NCBI GenBank assembly: GCA_900556195.1
Contig: USOJ01000013.1
Location: 1 to 11,468, forward strand
Source of the DNA: an uncultured Eubacteriales bacterium
Lineage (GTDB): Bacteria; Bacillota; Clostridia; Christensenellales; Borkfalkiaceae
Direction of reading: 5' to 3'
Length of the DNA: 11,468 nucleotides
Below the pieces are notes generated by a model. That model had not been told where the DNA came from. It ran no database searches and was given only the letters and a program-made list of their open reading frames with translations. Below, in pieces: positions 1 through 5,774 of the stretch. Each line of letters begins with the position of its first letter. The first letter of the stretch is position 1. A program made the translations under genes and the position numbers.

Positions 1-48
1 TTATTATGATATATTTTATACGTTAGTATTTATTTGATATTCAGTTAC

Positions 49-79
49 TTATTCACATAGTTATGCACATTTGCACATT
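49..79 (+). other. Cluster of DnaA-box-like sites with a tandem octamer
   Basis: Two exact matches to the DnaA-box consensus TTATNCACA lie in the same orientation 12 bp apart: TTATTCACA at 49-57 and TTATGCACA at 61-69. A third, one-mismatch copy (ATTTGCACA) is at 69-77. The last two arise partly from a perfect tandem octamer, TGCACATT at 64-71 and 72-79. The flanks are extremely AT-rich. A DnaA-binding cluster is one reading. Others are an iteron-like element or an operator for an unknown regulator. No dnaA, dnaN, rpmH or rep gene is visible, so a chromosomal origin is not supported by context. Confidence 0.35.
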
Positions 80-92
80 ATATCATTTTATA

Positions 93-181
93 ACATTTGT
101 ACTATTTTATATAATTGTAATAAATTAAAGTCTACACCGTGCTAATAATTGTACATTTGTACTATTTTATATTTTTGTAAT
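93..181 (+). repeat. Pair of AT-rich direct repeats 60 bp apart
   Basis: A perfect 20-base direct repeat, ACATTTGTACTATTTTATAT, occupies 93-112 and 153-172. Allowing two mismatches, the copies extend to 29 bases (93-121 and 153-181), each ending in TTGTAAT. The start-to-start distance is exactly 60 bp. The TTTGTAC core also occurs in inverted orientation as GTACAAAT at 229-236, just upstream of the regulator gene. Low-complexity drift is unlikely to give an exact 20-mer twice. Paired protein-binding sites or a small duplication are the plausible explanations. Confidence 0.7.
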
Positions 182-210
182 TTTTTGCTTTATTTTTTTT
201 CGACGATGTT

Positions 211-224
211 GTATAATATTATAC
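211..224. promoter_or_regulatory. Perfect 14-bp palindrome on the -10 box: candidate autoregulatory operator
   Basis: GTATAATATTATAC is its own reverse complement. It contains the sequence TATAAT at 212-217, a good -10 box for the regulator gene starting at 253; no convincing -35 is visible 16-18 bp upstream. TetR-family proteins bind as dimers to short palindromes and often repress their own gene from a site overlapping the promoter, so this is a natural operator candidate. A further short palindrome, TGTACA, is at 228-233. The promoter and operator roles are inferred. Confidence 0.42.
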
Positions 225-252
225 GCATGTACAAATTTTAAGGAAAAACGAT

Positions 253-810
253 ATGAAAGAATACAGAAGCGCAATCAGATCGAGAAATATGATTAAAAGG
301 GCATTTATCGAATTGCTGGATGAAAAGGCTATTTCAGACATTTCGGTGGTTGATATCGTCAATCGCGCAGATATAAGCAGGAATACATTTTACGCGCATT
401 ACGACGACGTTTTCTGCGTTCTTGAAGAACTTGAAAACGATTTTATAGGTAAATTACGTATTTACATAGGCGAAGGAAAGGATAACGTCGACGAGTATAC
501 TCCCCTGCCGTTATTTGAAAAAGTGACCAGATTTATCGAAAAAGACGCAGATACGGACAGAATTTTTATATCTAATCCGTTTGCCGATAGTTTTTACGCA
601 AATGTTAAAAATCTGATTATCGAAAAAATCAAAGCCAACGTTTCACCCGATTTAATCGTCGACGAAAACGAATTCGTCGCGCTCTCAGAGTGCGTGGCAA
701 GCGGTTTTATAAGTTTATATCGTCAGAACCTTAAAGGCGAAACCGCTCTTACCGTCGACGAAATAGCCAATTATTGCGCGAATATTTTCATTAACGAATT
801 AAAAAAATAA
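253..810 (+). CDS. TetR/AcrR-family transcriptional regulator
   Basis: This 185-residue protein is a typical length for a one-component TetR/AcrR repressor, with an N-terminal DNA-binding domain and an all-helical ligand-binding and dimerisation domain. Residues 8-24 form the first helix. The helix-turn-helix lies at about 28-51 and ends in SRNTFYAHYDD, the recognition-helix signature of the family (residues 42-52). The C-terminal part (about 55-185) is helix-rich, with no recognisable ligand motif. The ATG at 253 follows an AAGGAAA ribosome binding site at good spacing. The upstream 252 bases are non-coding with a palindrome over the -10 box, suggesting autoregulation. The gene converges on rhaB across a shared terminator, so they are not co-transcribed. 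Its target is unknown; genes left of the window are possible. The family call is firm, the function is not. Confidence 0.9.
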   Translation: MKEYRSAIRSRNMIKRAFIELLDEKAISDISVVDIVNRADISRNTFYAHYDDVFCVLEELENDFIGKLRIYIGEGKDNVDEYTPLPLFEKVTRFIEKDADTDRIFISNPFADSFYANVKNLIIEKIKANVSPDLIVDENEFVALSECVASGFISLYRQNLKGETALTVDEIANYCANIFINELKK

Positions 811-824
811 ACTAAAAAGCATAT

Positions 825-864
825 AAAAACACTGCGATTGTTCAAAACAATCGCAGTGTTTTTT
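825..864. terminator. Bidirectional intrinsic terminator between convergent genes
   Basis: A perfect 18-bp inverted repeat pairs 825-842 with 846-863 around a CAA loop; the GC-containing core is ACACTGCGATTGTT. The arm ends give a T-run on both strands: TTTTTT at 859-864 on plus, and the complement of the A-run at 825-829 on minus. It lies 14 bases after the regulator stop codon and 9 bases after the rhaB stop codon, so it can end transcription from both sides. Confidence 0.93.
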
Positions 865-872
865 ACGTACAA

Positions 873-2261
873 TTAACCTATCGTTTCGGTATCGAAAGAA
901 ACTTTAACGAGTTCTTTTGCTTCGTTTATATTCTTTACCGCTCCGTCGTACAACAATTGAGAGAGCGCGTTACCTATCGCGGTCGCCTCTACGGGACCGG
1001 CGACGACGCGTCTGCCGGTGCGTTTTGCCGTCAACTCGTTAAGGTATGCGTTCTGGCATCCACCGCCTACGATATGAATCGTATCGAATTTATACCCCGT
1101 AACTCTTTCAACGGTTTCAACCGCTCTTTTATAGCAAACGGCTAAACTGTCGTATACGCAAAGCGCGATTTCGCCCGGCGTTTCGGGAACTTTTTGACCT
1201 GTTTTACGGCAATAATCCTTAATCGCTTCAATCATAGACACGGGCGCAAGGAAAGAGTTATCGTTTACGTCGACTATACTGTCAAAATCTTTAACTTCTT
1301 TCGACAACGTAACGAAATCGCCCCAACTGTATTTTTTGTTATATTCGCGACGAACGCACTGAATCATCCAAAGCCCCATAATATTTTTCAGGAATCTCGT
1401 CGACCTTTCGTATCCGCCCTCGTTGGTAAAGTTCTCTTTAAGAGCCTCTTCGGTAGAAATAGCCACCGGGCTTTCAATTCCGAGAAGCGACCAAGTACCG
1501 CTCGAAATATAAAGAGGTTGACCGATTTCGGGAACAGCCATTACCGCGCTTGCCGTATCGTGCGTAGCCGGCAAAACGACTTTAAGGTCGTAACCGATTT
1601 CTTTTGCGATTTCGGGTTTTAAGTTGCCTACGAGAGTTGCGGGATCGGAAAGTTCTTTGAAAAGTTTTTCGGGTAATCCGAGTTCTTTTACCGTTTCCAT
1701 ATCCCAATCGCGGGTTTTCGCGCTCATAAGCCCGGTAGTCGAAGCATTCGTAAATTCGTTCTTCATTACTCCCGTCAAAAGATAATTGAAGAAATCGGGC
1801 ATCATTAAAAATCTTTCCGCTTTATCTAATTTACCCGAAAGTTTATCGGTATAAAGTTGATATATCGTGTTATAAATCTGGAATTGAGATCCCGTTCTTT
1901 TATAGAGAGTTTCAAACGGAATTATTTCGTGTACTTTTTTAATCGGCTCTTCCGTTCTGCCGTCGCGATAGGCGTAAACGTCGCCTATAACCTTTCCGTC
2001 TGCATCTATAAGAGCGTAATCTACGCCCCAGGTATCAATGCCGACGCTTACGGGAATTTTACCCAGTTTTTTACATTCTTTAAGACCCTCGATGATGTTC
2101 GAGAATAACTTTTCGTATTCCCAGACGAGATGTCCGTCTTTTTGTGTCATTCCGTTTTCAAAACGATATACTTCTTCCAAAACGAGTTTTCCGTTTTGTA
2201 CGGAAGAAAGAATGTGTCTGCCGCTCGACGCGCCGATATCAATCGAAAGATAATACTTCAT
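873..2261 (-). CDS. rhaB: Rhamnulokinase (L-rhamnulose kinase)
   Basis: RhaB phosphorylates L-rhamnulose with ATP to L-rhamnulose 1-phosphate, the second step of cytoplasmic L-rhamnose catabolism. The protein is a full-length FGGY-family kinase (462 residues; E. coli RhaB is slightly longer). Visible motifs are the N-terminal phosphate loop DIGASSGR (8-15), GIDTWGVD (74-81), HDTASAV (234-240, with Asp235 the expected catalytic base), SSGTWSLLG (253-261), the adenine-site motif GGGCQN (399-404) and AGPVEATAIGN (421-431). The motif wording is that of rhamnulokinase rather than xylulo-, glycero- or fuculokinase. I chose the ATG at 2261. The in-frame GTG at 2273 overlaps the AAGGAG ribosome binding site and is not a credible start. 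No isomerase, aldolase or mutarotase is in the window, so it is a single-gene unit between its own promoter and the shared terminator. Confidence 0.95.
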   Translation of the reverse strand: MKYYLSIDIGASSGRHILSSVQNGKLVLEEVYRFENGMTQKDGHLVWEYEKLFSNIIEGLKECKKLGKIPVSVGIDTWGVDYALIDADGKVIGDVYAYRDGRTEEPIKKVHEIIPFETLYKRTGSQFQIYNTIYQLYTDKLSGKLDKAERFLMMPDFFNYLLTGVMKNEFTNASTTGLMSAKTRDWDMETVKELGLPEKLFKELSDPATLVGNLKPEIAKEIGYDLKVVLPATHDTASAVMAVPEIGQPLYISSGTWSLLGIESPVAISTEEALKENFTNEGGYERSTRFLKNIMGLWMIQCVRREYNKKYSWGDFVTLSKEVKDFDSIVDVNDNSFLAPVSMIEAIKDYCRKTGQKVPETPGEIALCVYDSLAVCYKRAVETVERVTGYKFDTIHIVGGGCQNAYLNELTAKRTGRRVVAGPVEATAIGNALSQLLYDGAVKNINEAKELVKVSFDTETIG

Positions 2262-2292
2262 TGTAATTTCCACTCCTTGCAGTCCTGTATAT

Positions 2293-2321
2293 ATAATACA
2301 TTATTTTCGGGGTAATTGCAA
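2293..2321 (-). promoter_or_regulatory. Sigma-A-type promoter for rhaB
   Basis: On the minus strand TTGCAA (2316-2321, 4/6 match to the -35 consensus) is followed after exactly 17 bp by TATTAT (2293-2298, 5/6 match to the -10). The predicted transcript starts about 25 bases before the rhaB ATG. A TGTAT/ATACA inverted repeat with a 5-base centre (2286-2300) covers the -10 box and resembles the GTAT...ATAC half-sites of the palindrome at 211-224. This could be a repressor site, but both lie in AT-rich promoter DNA. Confidence 0.6.
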
Positions 2322-2345
2322 GGTTTTTTTCGATTTTTCGTTATT

Positions 2346-3047
2346 TTATTCCAAAAATTCGTTTCGTTTTATTTCGGATCTCAATTTATATATCGCTTTT
2401 TTTTCCAATCTCGAAACGTAAGATCTCGAAATTCGCATGAGCGAAGCAACTTCGCGCTGCGCGAGAGGTCTTCCTCCCAACAATCCGAAACGAAGACATA
2501 CGATTTTATATTCCCTTTCCGTAAGACAATTTTTCATTATGGCAAGAAAATTATCGCGAAGTACCGAATTTTCCACCTTGTCAAGCACTCCCTCGCCTTT
2601 TTCGGCGAGCAAATCCATTACGGTGAGTTCGTTCCCGTCTTTATCCGATCCAATGCCCTCGTATATCGAAACGTTGTTCTTATGTTTCTTGTTCGCTCTT
2701 ATAAGCATAAGTATTTCGTTTTCGATACACCTTGCGGCGTAAGTGGCAAGTTGCGTTCCTTTGTCGGTTTCATAAGAATTTATCGCCTTTATAAGCCCTA
2801 TAGACCCGACCGAAATAATATCGTCCTGCTCCTCCGCGCCCTGATATTTTTTCGCAACGTGCGCTACGAGCCGCAGATTATGTCTGATAAGAATCTCCCT
2901 GGCATGTAAATCGCCGTTTTCTTTGTATAGTTTCAGATATTTTTCTTCCTCTTCGGAAGAAAGCGGTTTCGGAAAGCCGTCGCCGCCTATACTGGAACAA
3001 AAAAATACGATTTTGGCGATTATCAATCTTATAAAATCAAAAAACAT
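2346..3047 (-). CDS. sigK: RNA polymerase sporulation sigma factor, sigma-K type (pro-sigma-K)
   Basis: Sigma-K directs late mother-cell transcription during endospore formation and is made as an inactive membrane-bound precursor. This 233-residue protein has a hydrophobic, basic-spotted N-terminus (residues 1-20) matching the pro-sequence. It is followed by FPKPLSSEEEEKYL (25-38), the sigma-K hallmark just after the processing site; by alignment with B. subtilis the SpoIVFB cut would fall near residues 17-18. Core-binding region 2 is intact (HNLRLVAHVAKKY 56-68, DDIISVGSIGLIKA 75-88, ATYAARCIENEILM 101-114). Region 4 spans about 174-226 with the helix-turn-helix ISRSYVSRLEKKAI (206-219). The closest alternative is sigma-E, but the post-processing motif and HNLRLVAH favour sigma-K. 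The gene is continuous, with no skin-type insertion. The ATG at 3047 follows AGAGGGTGG. It lies 51 bases downstream of the SDR gene, with a candidate sigma-E promoter between. Confidence 0.88.
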   Translation of the reverse strand: MFFDFIRLIIAKIVFFCSSIGGDGFPKPLSSEEEEKYLKLYKENGDLHAREILIRHNLRLVAHVAKKYQGAEEQDDIISVGSIGLIKAINSYETDKGTQLATYAARCIENEILMLIRANKKHKNNVSIYEGIGSDKDGNELTVMDLLAEKGEGVLDKVENSVLRDNFLAIMKNCLTEREYKIVCLRFGLLGGRPLAQREVASLMRISRSYVSRLEKKAIYKLRSEIKRNEFLE

Positions 3048-3067
3048 AAGCCACCCTCTTTAAGAAT

Positions 3068-3096
3068 AACTTATGCTTCTTTTTGTCGGATTATGT
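3068..3096 (-). promoter_or_regulatory. Candidate sigma-E-type sporulation promoter for sigK
   Basis: Read on the minus strand, ACATAAT (3090-3096) and CATAAGTT (3068-3075) are separated by exactly 14 bp. The B. subtilis sigma-E consensus is roughly ATATT, 13-14 bp, then CATACA-T. The CATA core of the -10, part of the -35 and the spacing fit; several positions do not. No consensus sigma-A promoter is visible in this gap. Known biology supports it: in B. subtilis sigK is transcribed by sigma-E RNA polymerase with SpoIIID. Confidence 0.35.
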
Positions 3097-3098
3097 CG

Positions 3099-3890
3099 TT
3101 ATCTGACGTCAGGCGTACCGTCGAACTTTTGCCTGCGCATCCATATCTTCATTACCGTTTTATGCGGAAGAATTTTCGCGCCGAGTTTCTGAAAATTATT
3201 GATTTTCCCGTAAACGGACATATCTTTATTTTTATAAGCGTCGCGAATCGCTTTTTTAACGACTTTTACCGCGTCGTACATTACCCCGTAATTTATGACC
3301 ACCGTTTTTTCTTCGCTGTTTATCGCCCTGTCGAAAAACTCTGTTTTTACCCAGTACGGACATACGGCGGTAACGCTGATTTTTCTGTACTTCAGTTCGA
3401 CGTTGAGCGCCCTCGAATAACTCAGAACGAAGGCTTTCGTTGCGGCGTAAACGTTTATATAAGGTATCGGTTGAAACGCGGCGCACGACGCAACGTTTAT
3501 AATCTTCGACCCTTCGCTCATAAAAGGCAGAGCGACGGCAGAAGCGGAAACAACCGCTTTACAGTTAAGATCTATCATATTCAGTTGCGTTTCAAGCGGA
3601 ATTTTTTCGATATGACCGAATTTGCCGAACCCCGCGCAGTTCACGAGAAGTTTTATAAGCGGCTTTTCTTTTTCAAGCGCGTTTTTTATAACGTCGAAAC
3701 TTTCCTGCTTCGATAAATCGAGCACAAAGATTTTAAGCGGAGTTTTTACTTCGCCTTTTAACTCTTTCAGTCTTTCTTCGCGCCTTGCAATGACCCAGAT
3801 TTCGTCTACGTTGACTTTTAATTCGATTTGCCTGACGAATTCTCTGCCGAGCCCGCTTGATGCACCCGTTACGATAATTATTTCTTTCAT
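3099..3890 (-). CDS. Short-chain dehydrogenase/reductase (SDR) family oxidoreductase
   Basis: This 263-residue protein has the length of a classical single-domain SDR, a cytoplasmic NAD(P)(H)-dependent oxidoreductase with a Rossmann fold. It has the cofactor loop TGASSGLG (8-15), the NCAG motif (84-87) and Asn109. The catalytic Ser135 and the YAATK motif (Tyr148, Lys152) complete the tetrad. Arginines 37-38 after the second beta strand suggest NADP(H) preference. The C-terminus (200-263) is basic and variable, as expected of the substrate-binding part. The substrate cannot be read from the sequence; the protein resembles broad-specificity DltE/YqjQ-like SDRs. The ATG at 3890 follows GAGG at short spacing. 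The gene starts 26 bases after trhP ends on the same strand, so it is probably the last gene of the rnj-trmR-trhP operon. No terminator is visible after it. Confidence 0.9.
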   Translation of the reverse strand: MKEIIIVTGASSGLGREFVRQIELKVNVDEIWVIARREERLKELKGEVKTPLKIFVLDLSKQESFDVIKNALEKEKPLIKLLVNCAGFGKFGHIEKIPLETQLNMIDLNCKAVVSASAVALPFMSEGSKIINVASCAAFQPIPYINVYAATKAFVLSYSRALNVELKYRKISVTAVCPYWVKTEFFDRAINSEEKTVVINYGVMYDAVKVVKKAIRDAYKNKDMSVYGKINNFQKLGAKILPHKTVMKIWMRRQKFDGTPDVR

Positions 3891-3916
3891 ATTTCCTCAC
3901 CGACTATGTAAACTTA

Positions 3917-5128
3917 CTATTTACGCAAAATATCCCCTTCGCGTAAATCGTATTCGCATTTAATTCTTATCTTCTGCTGAACGATTTTTGCGTCGACAAT
4001 TTCGTTTCCGTCTTCGTCGTACATTTCGTTTACGACAAACGTTTTATTGAAGTTATCGGACGGCGAAAGTATTTCCAAAACGTCGGATTTTTTGAATCTG
4101 TTACGCATTACGATTTCAGTGTAGCCGCCCGCAGTACCTTTCGTTACGACGGCTATGAATTGCTTTTCACCGATCGATTGCGAATCGGAATAATTTACCG
4201 TATCAAAGTTGTCGCCAAGCGTATACGCAGTAGTAAAAGCACGATGACTCGTCTTAATCAACTCGTCGTAAAACATTGAATTTTCTTTGTATTTATCACC
4301 GATTTTACAATATTCGTCTATTGCTCTTCTATACGCGTTTATTACCGTTGCAAGATAATATTCGCTCTTCATTCTGCCTTCGATTTTGAGAGAAATAACG
4401 CCTGCATCGACCATTTCGTCTATATGGCTAATCATATTCAGGTCTTTACTGTTGAGAATATAACTGCCGCGTTCGTCTTCTTCTATCGGATAATATTCTC
4501 CGCCTTTGTTTTTCTCGCGTAGTTCGTAACTCCACCTGCAAGCCTGAACGCATTCGCCGCGGTTCGAATCTCTTCCGTTAAGATAATTCGACAAAAGACA
4601 TCTTCCGCTGTAAGAAATACACATTGCGCCGTGAGCAAACGCTTCGAGTTCTATATCCGGAACGAATTGACGTATTTCGGCAATTTCGGCAAGCGACAAC
4701 TCACGGGCAAGAACAACCCTTTCAAGTCCGTAATTTTTCCATGCTCTAACCGCATATTTATTCAAGGTATTAGCCTGCGTAGATAAATGTATCGGCAATT
4801 TCGGAGCGACTTCTTTACATAAATCGATTAAACCTATATCAGTAATCAAAACCGCGTCGACGCCGACCGAATATAAAAACTTAAAATACTCTTTCGCCTT
4901 ATCGAAATCGGAATTTTTAGCAAAAATATTGACGGTAACGTATACTTTAACGTTCTTACCGTGCGCGTACTCTACCGCCCGAGCAATTTCTTCGTCGGTA
5001 AAATTATCCGAAAGCGCGCGAAGCGAAAAACTCTTACCGCCGATATATACGGCGTCCGCGCCATAATAAACAGCGGTTTTAAGTTTCGAAAAATTGCCTG
5101 CGGGAGCAAGCAATTCGGGTTTATTCAT
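3917..5128 (-). CDS. trhP: U32-family tRNA wobble-uridine hydroxylation protein TrhP
   Basis: TrhP-type proteins, historically annotated as peptidase U32/collagenase-like, are needed to hydroxylate wobble U34 of tRNA to 5-hydroxyuridine. In E. coli this depends on prephenate and iron-sulfur cluster assembly. The 403-residue protein starts with the family motif PELLAPAGNFSKLKTAVYYG (4-23) and GADAVYIGG (23-31). It contains the full U32 signature E162-x-F-x2-G-A-M-C170-x4-G-x-C177-x-L-S180, followed by GECVQAC (191-197), giving four conserved cysteines at 170, 177, 193 and 197. LKIEGRMKSEYY (247-258) and a C-terminal beta-rich domain (about 320-400) complete it. It is close in size to B. subtilis YrrO; no second, YrrN-like paralogue is present here. 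The ATG is 1 base after the trmR stop codon, with an AGAGG site inside trmR, so the two are tightly coupled. The other family member to exclude is RlhA, which hydroxylates 23S rRNA and is much longer in E. coli. Confidence 0.85.
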   Translation of the reverse strand: MNKPELLAPAGNFSKLKTAVYYGADAVYIGGKSFSLRALSDNFTDEEIARAVEYAHGKNVKVYVTVNIFAKNSDFDKAKEYFKFLYSVGVDAVLITDIGLIDLCKEVAPKLPIHLSTQANTLNKYAVRAWKNYGLERVVLARELSLAEIAEIRQFVPDIELEAFAHGAMCISYSGRCLLSNYLNGRDSNRGECVQACRWSYELREKNKGGEYYPIEEDERGSYILNSKDLNMISHIDEMVDAGVISLKIEGRMKSEYYLATVINAYRRAIDEYCKIGDKYKENSMFYDELIKTSHRAFTTAYTLGDNFDTVNYSDSQSIGEKQFIAVVTKGTAGGYTEIVMRNRFKKSDVLEILSPSDNFNKTFVVNEMYDEDGNEIVDAKIVQQKIRIKCEYDLREGDILRK

Positions 5129-5129
5129 A

Positions 5130-5774
5130 TTATGCCTCTTTTTCTTTTTTATATGAAACGCTGACCCCGTCGCCGATATCGGAAACGGTGGTAATAAAGT
5201 CGCTATCCGTCGAAATAAGTCGCAAAAACTCGCGCATGCTATTTTTTATCGTGTTTTGCCTGTGCGGCGCTTTCACTTCGCCCGTTATATATCCTCTGTA
5301 TAGGACGTTATCGGCAAACAATATCGCGCCGTCGGACATTTTAGATTTGATTATCGGCAATAAATCTTTATATTTCGATTTATTACAATCCAGAAAAACG
5401 AAATCGTATTCGCCGCTCACCTCGTTGATTTTTTCCAACGCGTCGCCGACGAGTTGCGTAACCCTGTCGTAAACGCCGAATTTTTCGAAATTCGTCTTAG
5501 CCTCTTCGGCAGACTTTTCGAATTTTTCAATCGTAGTAAGCGTCGAACAAGGCGAAGCAAGTAACATAGCGATCCCCGAACACCCCGTAGCCGTTCCGAG
5601 TTCGAGTATTCTTTTCGGCTTTTTTAGTTTTACGAAAAGTATAAGTTCGTTAAGGCTTTCGGTTAAAAGCGTAGGCACGCCGTTTGTTCTGTACTCGTCG
5701 CGAAGCGATCTGAGTTTTTCGTCAAGCGTTGATTTCGCGTTTTCAAGTAAAATATCGGTAACGTATTCGTTCAT
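5130..5774 (-). CDS. trmR: SAM-dependent O-methyltransferase, probable tRNA 5-hydroxyuridine methyltransferase TrmR
   Basis: TrmR (B. subtilis YrrM) methylates 5-hydroxyuridine at tRNA position 34 to 5-methoxyuridine, the step after TrhP. This 214-residue protein is a class I methyltransferase of the catechol-O-methyltransferase-like, metal-dependent group. It has the SAM loop LELGTATGCSGI (57-68), acidic Glu83 for the ribose, Asp111 in GDALEK, and metal ligands Asp129 in FLDCNKSKY (127-135) and Asp155-Asn156 in FADNVLYRG (153-161). The DCNK wording differs from the usual DAxK, but the aspartate and lysine are kept. Its start ATG overlaps the rnj stop codon by one base (TAATG), and trhP follows after one base, indicating translational coupling. 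Context decides the assignment: a small-molecule O-methyltransferase would look similar, but direct linkage to the hydroxylase fits TrmR. Confidence 0.85.
   Translation of the reverse strand: MNEYVTDILLENAKSTLDEKLRSLRDEYRTNGVPTLLTESLNELILFVKLKKPKRILELGTATGCSGIAMLLASPCSTLTTIEKFEKSAEEAKTNFEKFGVYDRVTQLVGDALEKINEVSGEYDFVFLDCNKSKYKDLLPIIKSKMSDGAILFADNVLYRGYITGEVKAPHRQNTIKNSMREFLRLISTDSDFITTVSDIGDGVSVSYKKEKEA

Noticed and set aside
1..252. End of an upstream gene or a small peptide gene
   Set aside because: All frames are broken by frequent stops in extreme AT-rich sequence, and no ribosome binding site precedes any short frame except the one for the gene at 253.
2262..2273. Upstream GTG start for rhaB adding four residues
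   Set aside because: The GTG uses the last G of the AAGGAG ribosome binding site, leaving no spacing. The ATG at 2261 is correctly placed and gives the expected N-terminus.
2316..2909. Long plus-strand open frame of 197 codons opposite sigK
   Set aside because: It lies fully antisense to a well-conserved gene, its protein is Phe/Arg/Tyr-rich without family motifs, and it is what reverse-frame reading of this codon usage produces. The same applies to the open frames at 1194-1622, 3093-3716, 6326-6931 and 6953-7393.
3917..5128. Protease or collagenase function for the U32 protein
   Set aside because: The U32 peptidase label is historical. The linkage to trmR and the four-cysteine pattern fit tRNA hydroxylation better.
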